64,000 nucleotides of DNA from Vibrio ruber DSM 16370 (GTDB taxonomy: Bacteria; Pseudomonadota; Gammaproteobacteria; Enterobacterales; Vibrionaceae): the NCBI RefSeq assembly GCF_900163965.1, contig NZ_FULE01000015.1, positions 54,422-118,421 on the forward strand. The letters run 5' to 3'. The number at the start of each line of letters is the position of its first letter. Position 1 is the stretch's first letter. The translations under genes and the position numbers were made by a program. Below the pieces are notes generated by a model, which was given only the letters and a program-made list of their open reading frames with translations, had not been told where the DNA came from and did no database searches. Below are positions 27,366-35,785 of the stretch, one piece after another.

Positions 27366-28247
27366 ATGTCTGAACAATCAATCCGGTACTCTTTCGGGGG
27401 CGATGAACATCTGTTTGCAGAGATCTCCGAGTCCATGTCTCTGCCGGCGTTTTTCCGTGGGCTGGAGATGACCAATCGTTTAACAGCGATGAATTTATCA
27501 GGAATTTTAGATATTTGTCTTGCCAACGCATCGTTTCAAATTCGCTTTAATCCTGATCTAATCTCACCACAAGCGTTACTGGATAAAGTCAAATCACTTG
27601 AAAGTGCTCGTAGCACAACCCATAGTCTCAACACTCGGATCATTGAAATTCCGGTTTATTACAATGACCCTTGGACACACGAAACGCTGATGCGTTTTCG
27701 GGACAGACATCAGTCGCCAGAACAGACTGATTTAGAATACGCCGCCAGTTTAAACGGGTACGGCAACATTGAAGATTTCATTCGTGCACATAGCCACTCC
27801 CCCTGGTTTGTCTCGATGGTTGGATTTGTTGCCGGCCTCCCCTTTATGTTTCAGATGGTCGAGCAGGAGCAACAGCTTGAAGTACCTAAATATCTGACGC
27901 CCAGAACAGACACCCCCAAACAGACCGTAGGTCACGGCGGATGCTTTGGTTGCATCTATTCCGTCAAAGGTGCCGGCGGCTATCAGATGTTTGGCATGAC
28001 TCCCGTTCCGATCTACGACCCTCAGCAATCGATGCCCCACATGAAAGATTCGATTGTCTTTTTCCGTGCAGGTGACATTGTGAAATTTCGGCCGATTGAT
28101 CAGTTGGAATACCAACAAATTACGCAGGCGGTCGAATCAGGGACTTATGTGCTCCATACCCGGCCGTTCAGATTTGATTTACAGGAATACCTTGCGGCTC
28201 CGGAAGACTACAAAAGTCGCATTTTGGAGGCACTTTATGACAATTAA
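27366..28247 (+). CDS. pxpB: 5-oxoprolinase subunit PxpB (KipI family)
   Basis: 293 residues, longer than the ~220 of E. coli PxpB. The cyclophilin-like C-terminal half carries the family signatures FVAGLPFMFQM, PRTDTPKQTVGHGGCFGCIYSVKGAGGYQMFGMTP and MKDSIVFFRAGDIVKFRPI. The N-terminal ~100 residues are the KipI-type N domain (FGGDEHLFAEIS). It pairs with PxpC, whose start codon overlaps its last codons, indicating translational coupling. AGGAAGGAG precedes the start. Confidence 0.93.
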   Translation: MSEQSIRYSFGGDEHLFAEISESMSLPAFFRGLEMTNRLTAMNLSGILDICLANASFQIRFNPDLISPQALLDKVKSLESARSTTHSLNTRIIEIPVYYNDPWTHETLMRFRDRHQSPEQTDLEYAASLNGYGNIEDFIRAHSHSPWFVSMVGFVAGLPFMFQMVEQEQQLEVPKYLTPRTDTPKQTVGHGGCFGCIYSVKGAGGYQMFGMTPVPIYDPQQSMPHMKDSIVFFRAGDIVKFRPIDQLEYQQITQAVESGTYVLHTRPFRFDLQEYLAAPEDYKSRILEALYDN

Positions 28248-29214
28248 AGTAATTAAGCCCGGCCTCAATACAACTGTACAAGATGGTGGACGTGAGGGCT
28301 ATTATCATCTGGGGATTCCCCCCTCAGGGGCACTGGATCAGTTCTCAATGAAAGCGGCCAATCTGTTGGTTGGCAATCAAGCCACAACAGCCGTTCTCGA
28401 ATGTACCCTTTTAGGGCCGGAGCTGGAATTTCTCAGTCCCACACTGATCGCAGTTTGTGGGGCAGAAATGCCACCAATGCTCGATAAAGAAGTCATGCCG
28501 ATGAATACAACACTCAAGGTACAGGCGGGACAAAAACTCAGTTTTGGCTATCCCCTGAAAGGGGCTCGGATTTATCTGGCTGTTGCCGGAGGTTTTAGTC
28601 TGGAGCCAACTCTAGGCAGTCGTTCAACCTATGTGCTGGGCGGGTTGGGTGGTATGAAAGGACGAACATTACAAAAAGATGACCTGCTGACGATCGGTTC
28701 CCCCACCGTGAAAGTCAGCAAAGGTCGCACGATTCCCAAACGTTTTTTACGCCCGATTCATAAGGAAACAACGATTCGGGTTGTTGAGGGGTTATATGCT
28801 CATCGGCTGACGCCGGTAAGTCTACAACGTTTTTACCGAGACGAATGGCTGGTCGGTAGCGAAGCTGATCGCATTGGATATCGCTTTAAAGGGGGAAATG
28901 CACTTGAATTCATCCCCAGAGTTCAGCCCTTTGGTGCCGGTTCAGACCCGTCAAACATTGTTGATGCCTGCTATCCTATCGGTTCTATTCAGGTTCCGGC
29001 AGGTAAAGAACCGATCGTACTCCTTCGGGATGCGGTTTCTGGTGGCGGTTATGCCACCATCGGTACAGTCATCAGTTCAGACCTGGATTTGATCGGCCAG
29101 ATGCAGCCTAATTACAAAGCTCAGTTTGAATCGATCACAGTTGAAGCAGCACTACAAATCAGACAAGAAACCAATCTGCGATTGCAACAACTCGATGAAC
29201 ATCTGATGTTGTGA
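28237..29214 (+). CDS. pxpC: 5-oxoprolinase subunit PxpC (KipA family)
   Basis: 325 residues from the ATG at 28237, which overlaps the pxpB stop by 11 bp and follows TTTGGAGG. Signatures are IKVIKPGLNTTVQDGGREGYYHLGIPPSGALDQFSM, LECTLLGPELEF, YLAVAGGF, and the C-terminal LRDAVSGGGYATIGTVISSDLDLIGQ. The family is annotated as biotin-dependent carboxyltransferase-like, and with PxpAB it forms 5-oxoprolinase. It is the last gene of the operon, followed by a bidirectional terminator. Confidence 0.95.
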   Translation: MTIKVIKPGLNTTVQDGGREGYYHLGIPPSGALDQFSMKAANLLVGNQATTAVLECTLLGPELEFLSPTLIAVCGAEMPPMLDKEVMPMNTTLKVQAGQKLSFGYPLKGARIYLAVAGGFSLEPTLGSRSTYVLGGLGGMKGRTLQKDDLLTIGSPTVKVSKGRTIPKRFLRPIHKETTIRVVEGLYAHRLTPVSLQRFYRDEWLVGSEADRIGYRFKGGNALEFIPRVQPFGAGSDPSNIVDACYPIGSIQVPAGKEPIVLLRDAVSGGGYATIGTVISSDLDLIGQMQPNYKAQFESITVEAALQIRQETNLRLQQLDEHLML

Positions 29215-29245
29215 TATTGGGAGTTTCGTCAAAATCACATGAAAT

Positions 29246-29288
29246 AAAAAAGGCCATGCTCGCTGAATAACAAGTCATGGTCTTTTTT
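29246..29288. terminator. Terminator after pxpC
   Basis: AAAAAAGGCCATG...CATGGTCTTTTTT has a ~17-nt loop and A/T tracts on both sides, so it is effective in both directions. It lies about 30 bp after pxpC. Confidence 0.85.
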
Positions 29289-29364
29289 GTGCCGACTGAT
29301 GTATCGGAAATGTACCGTCTCTATCCTGACACTGCGTTTCAGCAGCCCGCCAAGCGCTTCAATC

Positions 29365-29439
29365 TTAACGATTGATACGAAAGTAAAGCGTTAACAACAC
29401 ACCAGTGCATAACATGACCAATCCTACTTCGATAACCAT
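29365..29439 (-). CDS. Possible 24-residue membrane microprotein
   Basis: A short frame with GGAG eight bases before its ATG encodes MVIEVGLVMLCTGVLLTLYF plus a basic tail (RINR) and stop. A single hydrophobic helix with a positive C-terminus fits a small inner-membrane protein. It sits alone in a 500-bp gap between pxpC and tag, upstream of AT-rich promoter-like DNA. I do not recognise a family; the ribosome site and composition are the only support. Confidence 0.4.
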   Translation of the reverse strand: MVIEVGLVMLCTGVLLTLYFRINR

Positions 29440-29722
29440 CCTGCTTTCTCCATTCGACGACCCAATTACAGCATCATTTGCAGTAATGAATACAGATGAA
29501 TATAGATTTATTATAATTGTAATAATATGAATCAATCTAAAATGATTATTTATTTTTATAGAACTCAGTGACACTGTTGTCAAAATGAATGAGTCACTTC
29601 CACAGTGCAAATTGCGACTGTCTCATTAGTGAGACTAATTACACCCACATTCGTCCTAAAATAGTGGTTATCAATAGCACGATGATACACATCATCGTGA
29701 GTAAATAAGTAAGCAAGTAGCG
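29440..29722. other. AT-rich gap upstream of the microprotein and downstream of tag
   Basis: A strongly AT-rich stretch (about 29480-29570) is a plausible promoter for the minus-strand microprotein. An inverted repeat, CACGATGAT-ACAC-ATCATCGTG (29678-29699), lies 24 bp beyond the tag stop and may be its terminator, although no long U-tract follows. Confidence 0.4.
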
Positions 29723-30337
29723 TTATAGCGACGACGGCCGTTGAAAACCGGCCCGGACCTGAGCCACTTTTTCCCGAATCACACAGCCTTTTTCGTGATC
29801 ATTAATCAGCCCCATCGCCTGCAAAAACGCATATATTGTTGTTGGCCCGACAAATTTCCATCCCATCTTTTTCAGTTGCTTCGACAAAGCCACTGATTCA
29901 GGTGAAGTCGAAACCGATTGTGGTTCTGGCAATGTAGCGGGATCCGGTTCATAACGCCAAAAAAAGGCCGCCAGAGACCCTTCCTGAGCGACCAGTTCCT
30001 GCGCACGTTGCGCATTATTAATCACCGCCTCTATCTTGCCACGATGCCGGATGATGCCTTCATCCTGAAGTAAACGCTCAACATCCTGCGCTGTAAACTG
30101 AGCCATTTGGTTATAATCAAAATTCAGAAAGGCTCGACGAAAATTCTCCCGTTTTGCCAAAATCGTTCGCCAACTCAAGCCAGATTGAAAACTCTCCAAG
30201 CATATTTTTTCAAACAAAGTTCGATCATCGTCAACCGGAAATCCCCATTCATGATCATGGTAGTCAAGAAAATCAGTGGTCGCTTTACACCATTGACATC
30301 GCTTCTGCCCATCAGGACCAATATATTCATTACTCAT
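29723..30337 (-). CDS. tag: DNA-3-methyladenine glycosylase I
   Basis: 204 residues. Tag signatures include RCQWCKATTDFLDYHDHEWGFP (zinc-binding Cys and the catalytic region), LFEKICLESFQSGLSW, FDYNQMAQF, GIIRHRGKIEAVINNAQ and the C-terminal KFVGPTTIYAFLQAMGLINDHEKGC. It excises 3-methyladenine from alkylated DNA as the first step of base-excision repair. It is a single gene, divergent from the outer-membrane protein operon. Confidence 0.96.
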   Translation of the reverse strand: MSNEYIGPDGQKRCQWCKATTDFLDYHDHEWGFPVDDDRTLFEKICLESFQSGLSWRTILAKRENFRRAFLNFDYNQMAQFTAQDVERLLQDEGIIRHRGKIEAVINNAQRAQELVAQEGSLAAFFWRYEPDPATLPEPQSVSTSPESVALSKQLKKMGWKFVGPTTIYAFLQAMGLINDHEKGCVIREKVAQVRAGFQRPSSL

Positions 30338-30512
30338 ATCTTTCTCTCACATACATCAGTAAAAACAATAAAAATGAAAAAATATATTCGTCAGCGACAT
30401 AATCTTTCATCTTCAGACCAATTAGATATATTATGTAGAATTCAAGCAAATCTATGCAAAATCTAAATAGACTTCTTAGAAATAAATAAGTTACAATCTA
30501 TTAACAATTTAG

Positions 30513-30528
30513 ATGGTGAGCACCATCG
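30513..30528 (+). repeat. Hairpin immediately upstream of the outer-membrane protein start
   Basis: GATGGTG-AG-CACCATC forms a perfect short hairpin ending 10 bp before the ATG at 30539, exactly where a Shine-Dalgarno should be. No AGGAG-like sequence is visible. It might be a translational control element or simply mark poor initiation. Confidence 0.35.
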
Positions 30529-30538
30529 CAGACTCAAA

Positions 30539-31765
30539 ATGATTTTGTCTTTTTTTAACATAAGATATCGAAAAAAATATCAGGAAGTATCTCAAGTCAC
30601 CTGCTTCTTTACTTTATTTCTGATTTTTCTCCCCCATGAGGGATATGCCAATCCTGATGACCGTTTTTCCCTTTCTGGATTTGGGCGGATAACCGCAGGT
30701 TATTTGACGACCTCTCAGGCAACGTATATGGGACATTCAGACCACGTTTCTCTGAAGCCTGAAACATTACTCGGTTTACAAACTTCATATCATTTCAACT
30801 CGTCCTTAAGTGCAACGGTTCAAGGTATTGCCCGGACACAACGTTCATCAGACGAGCCGCTGATAAACTGGGCATACTTATCTTACCAGCCGGGAGACAA
30901 TCTCCTGTTGAAAATTGGCCGGTTACAAACGCCTTTTTTCGTATTGAGTGATGTGCTTGACGTTGGCTATACCTATCCTTGGATCTCCGCACCTCAGCAA
31001 GTTTATAAAAGCTGGCTATTCCCCACTTATCACGGTATCGATTTGGCATGGGGTCATGCAAACGACAATATTGATGCTTCTCTCGAAACTTATCTGGGGC
31101 GTTACTCCGGCACACATGACACTAATTTCGGGATAACGGAGTATGATGTCAAAATCTTTGGTGGTGTGATTGCATCTATTGATATTGATGACCTGACACT
31201 CCGGATTTCTCATCACCGTGGACAAGTAAATCTGAATAAAGCAGAACTGAATCAACTGCAAACAGCGCTAGAAAACGCCGGTTATACAAAAACCGCAGGA
31301 GCGCTGGCTCAGCTGCACTGGATCGATCTTGAAGAGGCAGCCATTAGCTATGAAACCATCGATTATTTTCTTCGGGCTGAGTGGACCATGATTAATCCCC
31401 GGCAGGCTTATTTTATTAAAGATGTTCAAAATTATTATGTTTCTGCTGGCTACAACATTCAGCCACTGACGTTTTATGTCACATTTGCGCAAAGTCATGT
31501 CAGATATCAAACGTATTCTGATGAAGTACTGAGCTCAGATAGTAAACTCAATCAAGTGGTCAGCGCGCTGAAATCCAGAAGTCAGGATAATTTAACCACA
31601 TGGACTTTGGGGACTCGTTGGGATGTTCACCCTCAAATCGCACTAAAAGCAGAAGTCACTTTCTTAGAAGGTAAACCGGGAGAAAACGCCTTTTTCGATT
31701 CGATCCGGGATGATTTCGACAGAAATGCAGACCTTTATAGAGTCAGTCTAGAGTGGGTATTCTGA
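30539..31765 (+). CDS. Putative outer-membrane beta-barrel (porin-like) protein
   Basis: 408 residues with a leader containing the hydrophobic segment CFFTLFLIFLPHEGYA (cleavage about residue 38) after an unusually long basic N-terminus. The mature part begins DDRFSLSGFGRITAGYL, shows alternating beta-strand patterns (LLKIGRLQTPFFVLSD, YYVSAGYNIQPLTFYVTFAQ) and ends in aromatic Phe (YRVSLEWVF), a hallmark of barrels inserted by BAM. Its stop overlaps the ATG of the periplasmic binding protein gene, and a GGDEF-EAL gene follows. It is likely a barrel coupled to this small signalling operon; the substrate is unknown. Confidence 0.75.
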   Translation: MILSFFNIRYRKKYQEVSQVTCFFTLFLIFLPHEGYANPDDRFSLSGFGRITAGYLTTSQATYMGHSDHVSLKPETLLGLQTSYHFNSSLSATVQGIARTQRSSDEPLINWAYLSYQPGDNLLLKIGRLQTPFFVLSDVLDVGYTYPWISAPQQVYKSWLFPTYHGIDLAWGHANDNIDASLETYLGRYSGTHDTNFGITEYDVKIFGGVIASIDIDDLTLRISHHRGQVNLNKAELNQLQTALENAGYTKTAGALAQLHWIDLEEAAISYETIDYFLRAEWTMINPRQAYFIKDVQNYYVSAGYNIQPLTFYVTFAQSHVRYQTYSDEVLSSDSKLNQVVSALKSRSQDNLTTWTLGTRWDVHPQIALKAEVTFLEGKPGENAFFDSIRDDFDRNADLYRVSLEWVF

Positions 31766-32217
31766 TGAAGAGGGCAACGCAGCAACATTGCTTCTGTCAC
31801 ATATTTAGTATTTGGCTGGTTCTGAATTTACTGATTTTATGTCCGCTCGGCTACGCCAAACCACAACCGGGCATTCTTGTCATCGCCAATGCAGCAACAC
31901 ACCTGTCGGCTTTAACGCACCATGAAATTCGGCAAATATACATGGGCGGAACACTCAGCCGTAAATATCAGGCAGTTACTTTAAAGGTTGGCAATCCCAC
32001 CCGAATACTGTTCAATACTAAAGTGATTGGTCTAACCGAAAGCCGGATTCAATCCTACTGGGCACAATTACTGTTCACTGGGCGAAGTCATCCCCCCATC
32101 GAACTCTCGTCAGTACAAGAATTGCTGAACTATATCGCAAAAACAAATAACGCAATCGGCTATGTACCGGCACAACAGGCACTCCCGCACAATATTATTG
32201 TGGTTTATCAAAAATAA
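31765..32217 (+). CDS. Small PstS-like periplasmic binding protein
   Basis: 150 residues from the ATG at 31765, overlapping the preceding stop (TGATG). The leader (KRATQQHCFCHIFSIWLVLNLLILCPLGYA) is followed by a single phosphate-binding-protein-like lobe: ILVIANAATHLSALTHHEIRQIYMG, then TRILFNTKVIG, SRIQSYWAQLLFTG and AIGYVPAQ. Short proteins of this type commonly neighbour membrane GGDEF or kinase sensors and may act as ligand-sensing partners. It is about half the length of PstS. Cotranscription with the barrel upstream and the GGDEF-EAL protein downstream is very likely. Confidence 0.8.
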   Translation: MKRATQQHCFCHIFSIWLVLNLLILCPLGYAKPQPGILVIANAATHLSALTHHEIRQIYMGGTLSRKYQAVTLKVGNPTRILFNTKVIGLTESRIQSYWAQLLFTGRSHPPIELSSVQELLNYIAKTNNAIGYVPAQQALPHNIIVVYQK

Positions 32218-32255
32218 CGGCTGGCTAGAATATAACTAAAAACAGGATTGACTTG

Positions 32256-34385
32256 ATGTTATCAGGGATTCATAAAAAACCGGGTATCCGAGGAAAATTT
32301 CTCGTCATCAGTACACTGTCGATTGCACTGTGTGCACTATCAGTTTTTATGGTTTCCCTCAAAGAATACGAAGCCATCTATATCCACTCGGTTAAAAACA
32401 ACCTCGAAGCTTTAATTGATAATGTAGCCGATGATCTGCTCTTTACTTTTTCAGAAGATCAAGACAGTTTTGTCCTGAAAAATAAACTCCTCTCTTTCGA
32501 AAGATATGATCATATTCTCTATGCTGATGTGTATGATGCCAATTGGAACCTGCTTGAACGCTACTCCAAAACATCAGCCAAGCCGGTTCATATTATTGAT
32601 AACCCTCAGTACCAATCGCTCATTGCCAAAAAAACACCATTCCCTGTCACACACATCGATGATTTTCTGGTGAGTATGGACACTATTGGCAATCCGGATT
32701 TCCCGGTTGGCTATCTGGAAGTCATCCACGACTTCAAACAGCCGATTGCCAACAGTCGTCATGATCTGCTCATTAAGGCAATACCTCTGGTCTTGCTGAT
32801 TCTGGTCATTTCTCTCATTATTTCTTGGTATATGTTCCAGCGCATCGTCACCCCTTTGATTAGCCTCTCTGTGTTTACCCAGCGGGTCAAACACTCCAGA
32901 AATTATACGCTTCGGCACCCTGCTGAAGGCGTCAGCGAGGTGTTACACCTGAGTCAAGATATCAACGCAATGCTGGAGACCATCAATCAGGAGCATCAAC
33001 TGAATCAGGAACAGAATAAGAAATTACGCCGACAACAAGTTTCAATGTTTCATCTTGCCAATTACGACCATCTGACCAATTTGCCAAATCGTCGATATGT
33101 GATGGAAACGTTGAAGCAATACCTGTTCAGTGCGCAGCAACATCACACCGATATGGCGATTTTTTTCCTCAATGTAGATCGTTTTAAAGATATTAACGAT
33201 TTGATGGGACATACGATTGGCGATGAACTGTTACGCCATTTGAGCCAACTGATTGCGAAAAATCTCCGGCCAAATGACACACTCGCCCGACTCGGTGGTG
33301 ATGACTTTCTGGCGGTGTTGCCCGATCTGCCGGACGCTGGTATCGCCAAACAGGTCGCACAAACGATTATTGACGAACTGAAAATACCGATGACCATCGG
33401 CCAGTGGGAAATCCAGACCAGTGTCAGTATTGGAATTGCCATGGCCAAAGCGTCCGACTTCGACATCGATACACTGATTTCCAATGCTGATATTGCCATG
33501 TCTCATAGTAAAACCGTTGGCAAAGGCTCATATCGTCTGTTTCAACCTCAAATGTTGCGCCAGAAACGGCGCACATTGCAGATCATCAATCGCATATCGA
33601 CGGCAATTGACAATGATGAGTTCTTTTTGGTTTATCAGCCCAAAGTATCCCGTCAGGGTGAAGTGATTGGATTTGAGGCCCTCATTCGCTGGAACAGCCC
33701 GGAGCTGGGAATGATTTCGCCTTCTGAATTTATTCCGATTGCAGAAAATGGGGGGAAAATCGGTGAAATCACTAGCTGGATACTCTGTCAGGCGATCCGC
33801 GATCTGGATGAAATTCAGTCAACCTGTCCCCATCCGCTGGTCGTTTCGGTCAATATTTCATCGAAAGATTTAATGACCCCCCAGCTCGAAAATGTGCTGC
33901 ATCAGACTTTAGCAGCTCATCATCAAGATATTACCCGGCTTCAGTTCGAGATTACCGAATCCAGCTATCTGGAAAAATTTGATTTGGCGAATCAATTCTT
34001 CTCTCGCATTCGAGCGCTGGGCAGCTCAATTGCACTCGATGACTTCGGAACCGGCTATTCATCACTGAGCTATCTGAATCGAATTGATATTGATACATTA
34101 AAAATCGACCGTCAGTTCGTCGTAAACTCATTTAACAGCGATAAAGATGCCTCGGTTCTCAATGCCATTCTGACGCTTGCCCAGCAGCTTGGGCTACACA
34201 GTTGTTGTGAAGGGGTGGAAACAGAAAAACACGCCCGTTACCTGATAGGAAAAGGTTGCGATAGTCTGCAAGGTTACTACTTCTCAGCCCCTGTACCACT
34301 GGAAAATTTAGCGCAAGCCGTCCAGTCATCGATACAAAACTATTATCAGTTATTCGCCTTACCCGAGTCACACAATCACGATTGA
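32256..34385 (+). CDS. Membrane GGDEF-EAL protein (c-di-GMP metabolism)
   Basis: 709 residues from the ATG at 32256. TM1 is at ~14-33, a periplasmic domain at ~34-165, TM2 at ~170-192 ([17 protein letters not shown]) and HAMP at ~193-245. The GGDEF domain (~265-420) has the altered active site GGDDF in place of GGDEF/GGEEF, with LTNLPNRR intact. The EAL domain (~440-695) has [16 protein letters not shown] and [13 protein letters not shown], all expected catalytic motifs. It is most likely a phosphodiesterase with a GGDEF domain that is weak, regulatory or atypically active. It is the third gene of the barrel - binding protein - sensor operon. Confidence 0.9.
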   Translation: MLSGIHKKPGIRGKFLVISTLSIALCALSVFMVSLKEYEAIYIHSVKNNLEALIDNVADDLLFTFSEDQDSFVLKNKLLSFERYDHILYADVYDANWNLLERYSKTSAKPVHIIDNPQYQSLIAKKTPFPVTHIDDFLVSMDTIGNPDFPVGYLEVIHDFKQPIANSRHDLLIKAIPLVLLILVISLIISWYMFQRIVTPLISLSVFTQRVKHSRNYTLRHPAEGVSEVLHLSQDINAMLETINQEHQLNQEQNKKLRRQQVSMFHLANYDHLTNLPNRRYVMETLKQYLFSAQQHHTDMAIFFLNVDRFKDINDLMGHTIGDELLRHLSQLIAKNLRPNDTLARLGGDDFLAVLPDLPDAGIAKQVAQTIIDELKIPMTIGQWEIQTSVSIGIAMAKASDFDIDTLISNADIAMSHSKTVGKGSYRLFQPQMLRQKRRTLQIINRISTAIDNDEFFLVYQPKVSRQGEVIGFEALIRWNSPELGMISPSEFIPIAENGGKIGEITSWILCQAIRDLDEIQSTCPHPLVVSVNISSKDLMTPQLENVLHQTLAAHHQDITRLQFEITESSYLEKFDLANQFFSRIRALGSSIALDDFGTGYSSLSYLNRIDIDTLKIDRQFVVNSFNSDKDASVLNAILTLAQQLGLHSCCEGVETEKHARYLIGKGCDSLQGYYFSAPVPLENLAQAVQSSIQNYYQLFALPESHNHD

Positions 34386-35293
34386 TCATCCACAGGCCAT
34401 AACCATGCTGCCCCCCGGACACCACTCGAATCACCGTGGACAGCCTGTCGTATCGGAGTCTGGCACTCCCGGCCAAAAATATACTCAGGCAGCAAACGCG
34501 GGATATTGTGATAGAGCCGCTGAATATTACTCACACCACCGGCAAACACCACCACATCGGGATCAAGTATGTTGATGTATGCAGCCAGAGATTTTGCCAG
34601 CCGACGTTCATAATCACTCAAAACCTGTTGGGCAAGCGCATCTCCCTGTGTTGCCAGTACATCGATCTGACTGCCGGTTAATGCCACACCACTGCGACTC
34701 TGATAATCATCACACAACCCAGTGCCGGAAACATACTGTTCGATACAGCCCTCTCTGCCACAGTAACAAGGTCGCCCGGCCACCAAACGACGTTCTGCTT
34801 CGTCAGGCCAGGGGAGAGCATTATGTCCCCACTCTCCCCCAATCCCATTGCCGCCGATATGCGGCTTCCCGTCAATGGTGATTCCGGAACCACACCCCGT
34901 GCCCAAAATTAACGCCAAGACAATCCGCTGACCGGCACCAGCCCCGTCCACCGCTTCAGACACGGTCATACAGTTGGCATCATTGGCTATTCTGACTTCT
35001 CGCAGTAACCGCTGCCCCAGATCATCCTGCAACGGCTGATCATTCAACCAAACTGAGTTCGCATTTTTCACCCGGCCGGTATACGGCGAAATGGTTCCCG
35101 GAATCCCCACCCCGACGGTGCCGGTCATACCGATCTCTGCCTCCGCGGTATGAACCAGATCGACAATGGTCTGCAACGTCTGCTCATAGGATCCCCGTGG
35201 CGTAGAGACGCGTTGACGAAATAATGTTTCGCCATTATCCGCTAATGCGATCACTTCTATCTTGGTGCCGCCTAAATCAATACCAATCCGCAT
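34376..35293 (-). CDS. mak: ROK-family fructokinase Mak
   Basis: 305 residues, with a pattern throughout like E. coli Mak: [17 protein letters not shown] (phosphate loop), [45 protein letters not shown], the zinc site [15 protein letters not shown], and the C-terminal [14 protein letters not shown]. It phosphorylates fructose, and to some extent mannose, to the 6-phosphate. It is convergent with the GGDEF-EAL gene; the two coding regions overlap by 10 bp at their 3' ends. Confidence 0.93.
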   Translation of the reverse strand: MRIGIDLGGTKIEVIALADNGETLFRQRVSTPRGSYEQTLQTIVDLVHTAEAEIGMTGTVGVGIPGTISPYTGRVKNANSVWLNDQPLQDDLGQRLLREVRIANDANCMTVSEAVDGAGAGQRIVLALILGTGCGSGITIDGKPHIGGNGIGGEWGHNALPWPDEAERRLVAGRPCYCGREGCIEQYVSGTGLCDDYQSRSGVALTGSQIDVLATQGDALAQQVLSDYERRLAKSLAAYINILDPDVVVFAGGVSNIQRLYHNIPRLLPEYIFGRECQTPIRQAVHGDSSGVRGAAWLWPVDDQS

Positions 35294-35428
35294 AATGTTT
35301 CCTCTGCTCTTTCAAAGTGACGTCTCTTTATATCGTTCTTAAGTCAATCTTAAGGCTTGCTCATTACGATACCTCAATATTTCAACCACATGTCAGATTC
35401 TTTACGACCTGATTCATATGAGGATGTT

Positions 35429-35785
35429 ATGAAAGCAAGTCATCAAGGGCTCAAACGAGTCTGCTTTGCCACTGTTTATTCGGTGCAAGGTCTTCGTGCA
35501 GTCTGGCTGCATGAAGCCGCCTTTCGTCAGGAGGTGATGGTTTCGATACCACTGATCATACTCACCTTCTGGCTCAACGTTACGTCAAGCGAGCAGATGC
35601 TCATGATTACATCGTTGATCCTGATTTTAATCGCTGAGCTGTTTAATTCTGCCGTCGAAGCCGTTGTTGACCGAATCGGTGACGAGTTCCACGAATTAAG
35701 CGGCAGAGCCAAAGACATTGGCTCTGCCGCTGTCTTGATCACCATTTTACTGACTGCCTTTATCTGGACGTGGATTTTAGTATGA
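35429..35785 (+). CDS. dgkA: Diacylglycerol kinase
   Basis: 118 residues from the ATG at 35429, with GAGGATGTT just upstream; earlier in-frame ATGs at 35357 and 35390 would add a tail absent from the family. Three membrane helices are present, and DgkA residues are conserved: ATVYSVQGLRAVWLHEAAFRQEV, LLIAELFNSAVEAVVDRIG (catalytic Glu and Asn), and HELSGRAKDIGSAAV. It phosphorylates diacylglycerol to phosphatidate at the inner membrane. Its stop overlaps the eptA start, so the lipid product released by EptA can be recycled immediately. Confidence 0.93.
   Translation: MKASHQGLKRVCFATVYSVQGLRAVWLHEAAFRQEVMVSIPLIILTFWLNVTSSEQMLMITSLILILIAELFNSAVEAVVDRIGDEFHELSGRAKDIGSAAVLITILLTAFIWTWILV

Noticed and set aside
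29643..29711. 18-residue hydrophobic frame (MMCIIVLLITTILG...) on the minus strand in the tag downstream gap
   Set aside because: It lacks a ribosome binding site and overlaps a perfect inverted repeat, so chance hydrophobicity is more likely than a gene.
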